64,000 nucleotides of DNA from Beijerinckiaceae bacterium (GTDB taxonomy: Bacteria; Pseudomonadota; Alphaproteobacteria; Rhizobiales; Beijerinckiaceae). The notes under the pieces were generated by a model. That model saw only the letters and a program-made list of their open reading frames with translations, did not search any database and was not told the DNA's origin. The stretch's first letter is position 1. Each line of letters begins with the position of its first letter. Positions 62,043-64,000 of the stretch are shown piece after piece. Where the stretch lies: assembly GCA_947452005.1 (NCBI GenBank), contig CANGBC010000004.1:100658-164657 (forward strand), in the 5' to 3' direction. The translations under genes and the position numbers were made by a program.

Positions 62043-63173
62043 ATGCTCACGGTGAAAGGTCTCAACACCGAATATCCAAGCCAAAAAGGTCCGCCGGTGA
62101 AAGCCGCGCAGGATGTGACGTTTGAGGTTCCGGCGGGCAAATTCTTTACTCTGCTCGGGCCATCAGGCTGCGGCAAGACGACAACGCTGCGCTCGATTGC
62201 GGGCCTCGAGCGCCCTGTGGGCGGCGAGATCGTGGTCAATGGACGCACCGTCTATTCGTCCGAAAAGAAGATTTTCATTCCGCCGAACCAGCGCAATTTC
62301 GGCATGGTGTTCCAGTCCTACGCGATCTGGCCGCACATGACCGTGTTTGCCAATGCCGCCTTCCCGCTGGAAGTGCGCAAGACCAAGATGACCAAGACCG
62401 AGATCCGCGAAAAAGTCATGCGCGTGCTCTCCGCCGTGGCGTTGGAGCAATATGCGGATCGCGAGGCGACCAAATTGTCGGGCGGCCAGCAACAGCGCCT
62501 GGCGCTGGCGCGTGCGCTCGTCATGGAGCCGGAGCTTCTCTTGCTCGACGAGCCTTTGTCCAACCTCGATGCCAAGCTGCGTGATCGCATGCGTTTCGAG
62601 CTGAAGCGCATCCAGCGCGAGCTGGGGCTGACAACAATCTACGTCACCCATGATCAGGGCGAGGCGCTGGCGCTGAGCCATGAAATCGCGGTGATGAATG
62701 AAGGCCGCATCGTGCAAGTTGGCACGCCGCGCGAAATCTATGAGCATCCGCGCACGAAATTCGTGGCCGACTTCATCGGCACAACGAATTTCATCGACGG
62801 CACGGTGCTGGGCATGGACAATGCCTCGGGCCGCTGGAATGTGCGCACGCCGGCTGGCGACATGCTGGTGCATGCCGTGCAGACGCTGGCGCCCAACATG
62901 GCCGTCACTGTTTCTATCCGCCCTGAAGATGTGGAGGTGTTTGAAGAGGCAGCGCCTGCGGGCAGCGGCCTCAATCTCACCTCCGGCATGGTCGACCAGA
63001 AAGTGTTTCTGGGCGATTTTGTCGATTTCCAGATCAAGATCGGCGAATTCGTTCTGCTGTCGCGTGCGCATCCCTCGATGCGCACACCGATCGGCGACAA
63101 AATTCATGTTCGCATGAATCCCGAAAAATGCGTTGCGATTCCCGACATCTCGTCGGCTCGCAGCGCTGCCTAA
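62043..63173 (+). CDS. ABC transporter ATP-binding protein (FbpC/PotA type)
   Basis: 376 aa, ATG at 62043 after GGGGAGGGGA. Walker A GPSGCGKTT, signature LSGGQQQRLALARAL, Walker B LLLLDEPLSNLD, H-loop VTHDQGEALAL; residues 240-376 are a TOBE regulatory domain (VSIRPEDVEVFEE). It powers the fused permease. Substrate unknown; the class includes iron, polyamine, phosphonate and thiamine importers. Confidence 0.92.
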   Translation: MLTVKGLNTEYPSQKGPPVKAAQDVTFEVPAGKFFTLLGPSGCGKTTTLRSIAGLERPVGGEIVVNGRTVYSSEKKIFIPPNQRNFGMVFQSYAIWPHMTVFANAAFPLEVRKTKMTKTEIREKVMRVLSAVALEQYADREATKLSGGQQQRLALARALVMEPELLLLDEPLSNLDAKLRDRMRFELKRIQRELGLTTIYVTHDQGEALALSHEIAVMNEGRIVQVGTPREIYEHPRTKFVADFIGTTNFIDGTVLGMDNASGRWNVRTPAGDMLVHAVQTLAPNMAVTVSIRPEDVEVFEEAAPAGSGLNLTSGMVDQKVFLGDFVDFQIKIGEFVLLSRAHPSMRTPIGDKIHVRMNPEKCVAIPDISSARSAA

Positions 63174-63197
63174 TCAAAGAAGCCAAAGGAGAAGAAA

Positions 63198-64000
63198 ATG
63201 GCAAAGGACGCAATTGTCTCGGAAGAAATGGCGAAGAAATTCGCCACCGAGAAGGACACACCCTATCTGCGTTGGGTCCGCTCCGAAGGCCTCGACATCA
63301 TCGGCGCGCACTATGTGCAGAACCTGCGCACGGTCGAGCTGAAGGATTGGGCGCGTCGCGGCGGCAAGGGTGTCTATATCAACCACGAAGCCTCGCGCAC
63401 CTCGAACGATTGCTACGTTTGCGAAATCGCACCGGGCAAGAAGCTTGAGCCGCAGCGTCAGCTGTTTGAAGAAATGATTCTCGTGCTTGAGGGCCGTGGT
63501 TCCACGACCGTCTGGAACGACGAAGGCAAGCGCATCACCTTTGAATGGGGTGCAGGCGCGCTGTTCGCGATTCCGCTCAACACCTGGCATCAGCACTTCA
63601 ACGGTTCGGGCACAACGCCGGCGCGTTTCGTGTCCGTCACCAATGCGCCTCCGGTGATCAACCTGTATGAAGACATCGATTTCGTCTTCAACACAGCGCA
63701 TGATTTCAAGACGCGCTTTGCAGGCGAGCCTGATTACTTCTCCAACAAGGGCGAGCAGAAGGGTCTTCTGCTGGAAACCAACCTTGTGCCGGATGCCGTC
63801 AACCTGCCGCTGATCACAGCCAAGGAACGTGGCGCTGGTGGCGGTCACATCCGCTTCAACATGGCGAAGGGCTCAATGAACAGCCACATTTCGCAGTTCC
63901 CGATCGGCACCTACAAGAAGGGCCATTGCCATGGTCCGGGCGCGCACGTCATCATCCTGTCGGGTGAAGGCTATTCGCTGATGTGGCCGGAGGGTGATGA
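63198..64000 (+). CDS. bicupin protein (partial, 3' end outside window)
   Basis: At least 267 codons, ATG at 63198 after AAAGGAG, open to the window end. Two cupin barrels: the first around LEPQRQLFEEMILVLEGRGSTT, the second around FPIGTYKKGHCHGPGAHVI. The second has the His residues of a metal site; in the first the usual HxH is replaced by Gln-containing EPQRQ, so only one barrel probably binds metal. It follows the ABC ATPase by 24 bp and ends the visible EutA/transporter unit. It may be a dioxygenase or isomerase for the imported compound. Confidence 0.82.
   Translation, partial: MAKDAIVSEEMAKKFATEKDTPYLRWVRSEGLDIIGAHYVQNLRTVELKDWARRGGKGVYINHEASRTSNDCYVCEIAPGKKLEPQRQLFEEMILVLEGRGSTTVWNDEGKRITFEWGAGALFAIPLNTWHQHFNGSGTTPARFVSVTNAPPVINLYEDIDFVFNTAHDFKTRFAGEPDYFSNKGEQKGLLLETNLVPDAVNLPLITAKERGAGGGHIRFNMAKGSMNSHISQFPIGTYKKGHCHGPGAHVIILSGEGYSLMWPEGD

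Noticed and set aside
1..64000. tRNA, rRNA, CRISPR array, transposase, phage integrase
   Set aside because: None seen on reading intergenic regions and ORF products; no repeat-spacer pattern and no integrase or transposase motifs.

Overview
The window looks like chromosome from an alphaproteobacterium, most likely of the order Hyphomicrobiales (Rhizobiales). Lineage markers visible here are the cell-cycle regulator GcrA, a complete PhyR/NepR/EcfG general stress response core with GGAAC-N16/17-CGTT promoters, and dispersed palindromic repeats of the CGTCATTGCGAG type. The DNA is GC-rich and densely coded on both strands. I saw no rRNA or tRNA gene, CRISPR array, transposase or phage gene.

Layout. 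(1) 1-8940: a catabolic/uptake region. A minus-strand unit (RibB-type protein, alpha/beta hydrolase, flavin-dependent monooxygenase running off the edge) diverges from an AraC regulator, which is followed by two tandem TctC-type binding proteins, a glutathione transferase and a ThDP enzyme. (2) 9000-15750: a NikR-like regulator, an MFS exporter, an old-yellow-enzyme, a sugar-nucleotide epimerase, a phosphatase, a very small gene with an extreme Shine-Dalgarno sequence, and small hypothetical genes. (3) 15997-21200: a REC-PAS-GGDEF-EAL response regulator, an RpfC-type hybrid kinase and a convergent RpfF-type DSF synthase. Together they look like a fatty-acid quorum-sensing system wired to c-di-GMP. 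(4) 21405-26439: cytochrome c, pterin dehydratase, AI-2E-family membrane protein, siroheme synthase. (5) 26515-34204: a general-stress-response island: two KGG-repeat proteins, a glycine-zipper lipoprotein, a DUF892 protein with a 45-aa membrane protein, Ku and LigD, a candidate small RNA, a DUF3309 protein, PhyR, NepR and EcfG. Nearly every unit has its own EcfG promoter.

(6) 34248-39473: fumarase, then an OpgH glucosyltransferase operon with two unusual partners. (7) 39529-48706: a cluster of a dehydrogenase, a QueD-like protein lacking its catalytic residues, a glycosyltransferase, a methyltransferase, a cytochrome b561, a RibD-like reductase and a GTP cyclohydrolase II, followed by two polytopic membrane proteins. 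(8) 48793-53905: PhoR-like kinase, GcrA, and an argD-argF-hslO operon. (9) 54010-64000: a SsuBC-type ABC transporter, a prolyl aminopeptidase, two divergent EutA-like ATPases, an FbpBC-type ABC transporter and a cupin protein cut by the window end.

The strongest leads are the DSF-type quorum-sensing locus with a diguanylate cyclase/phosphodiesterase in the place of RpfG, the EcfG regulon island with a candidate stress-induced small RNA, the isolated 22-codon gene whose leader matches the 16S rRNA tail over 17 bases, and a pair of RibBA-like proteins that have each lost the opposite half of their activity.
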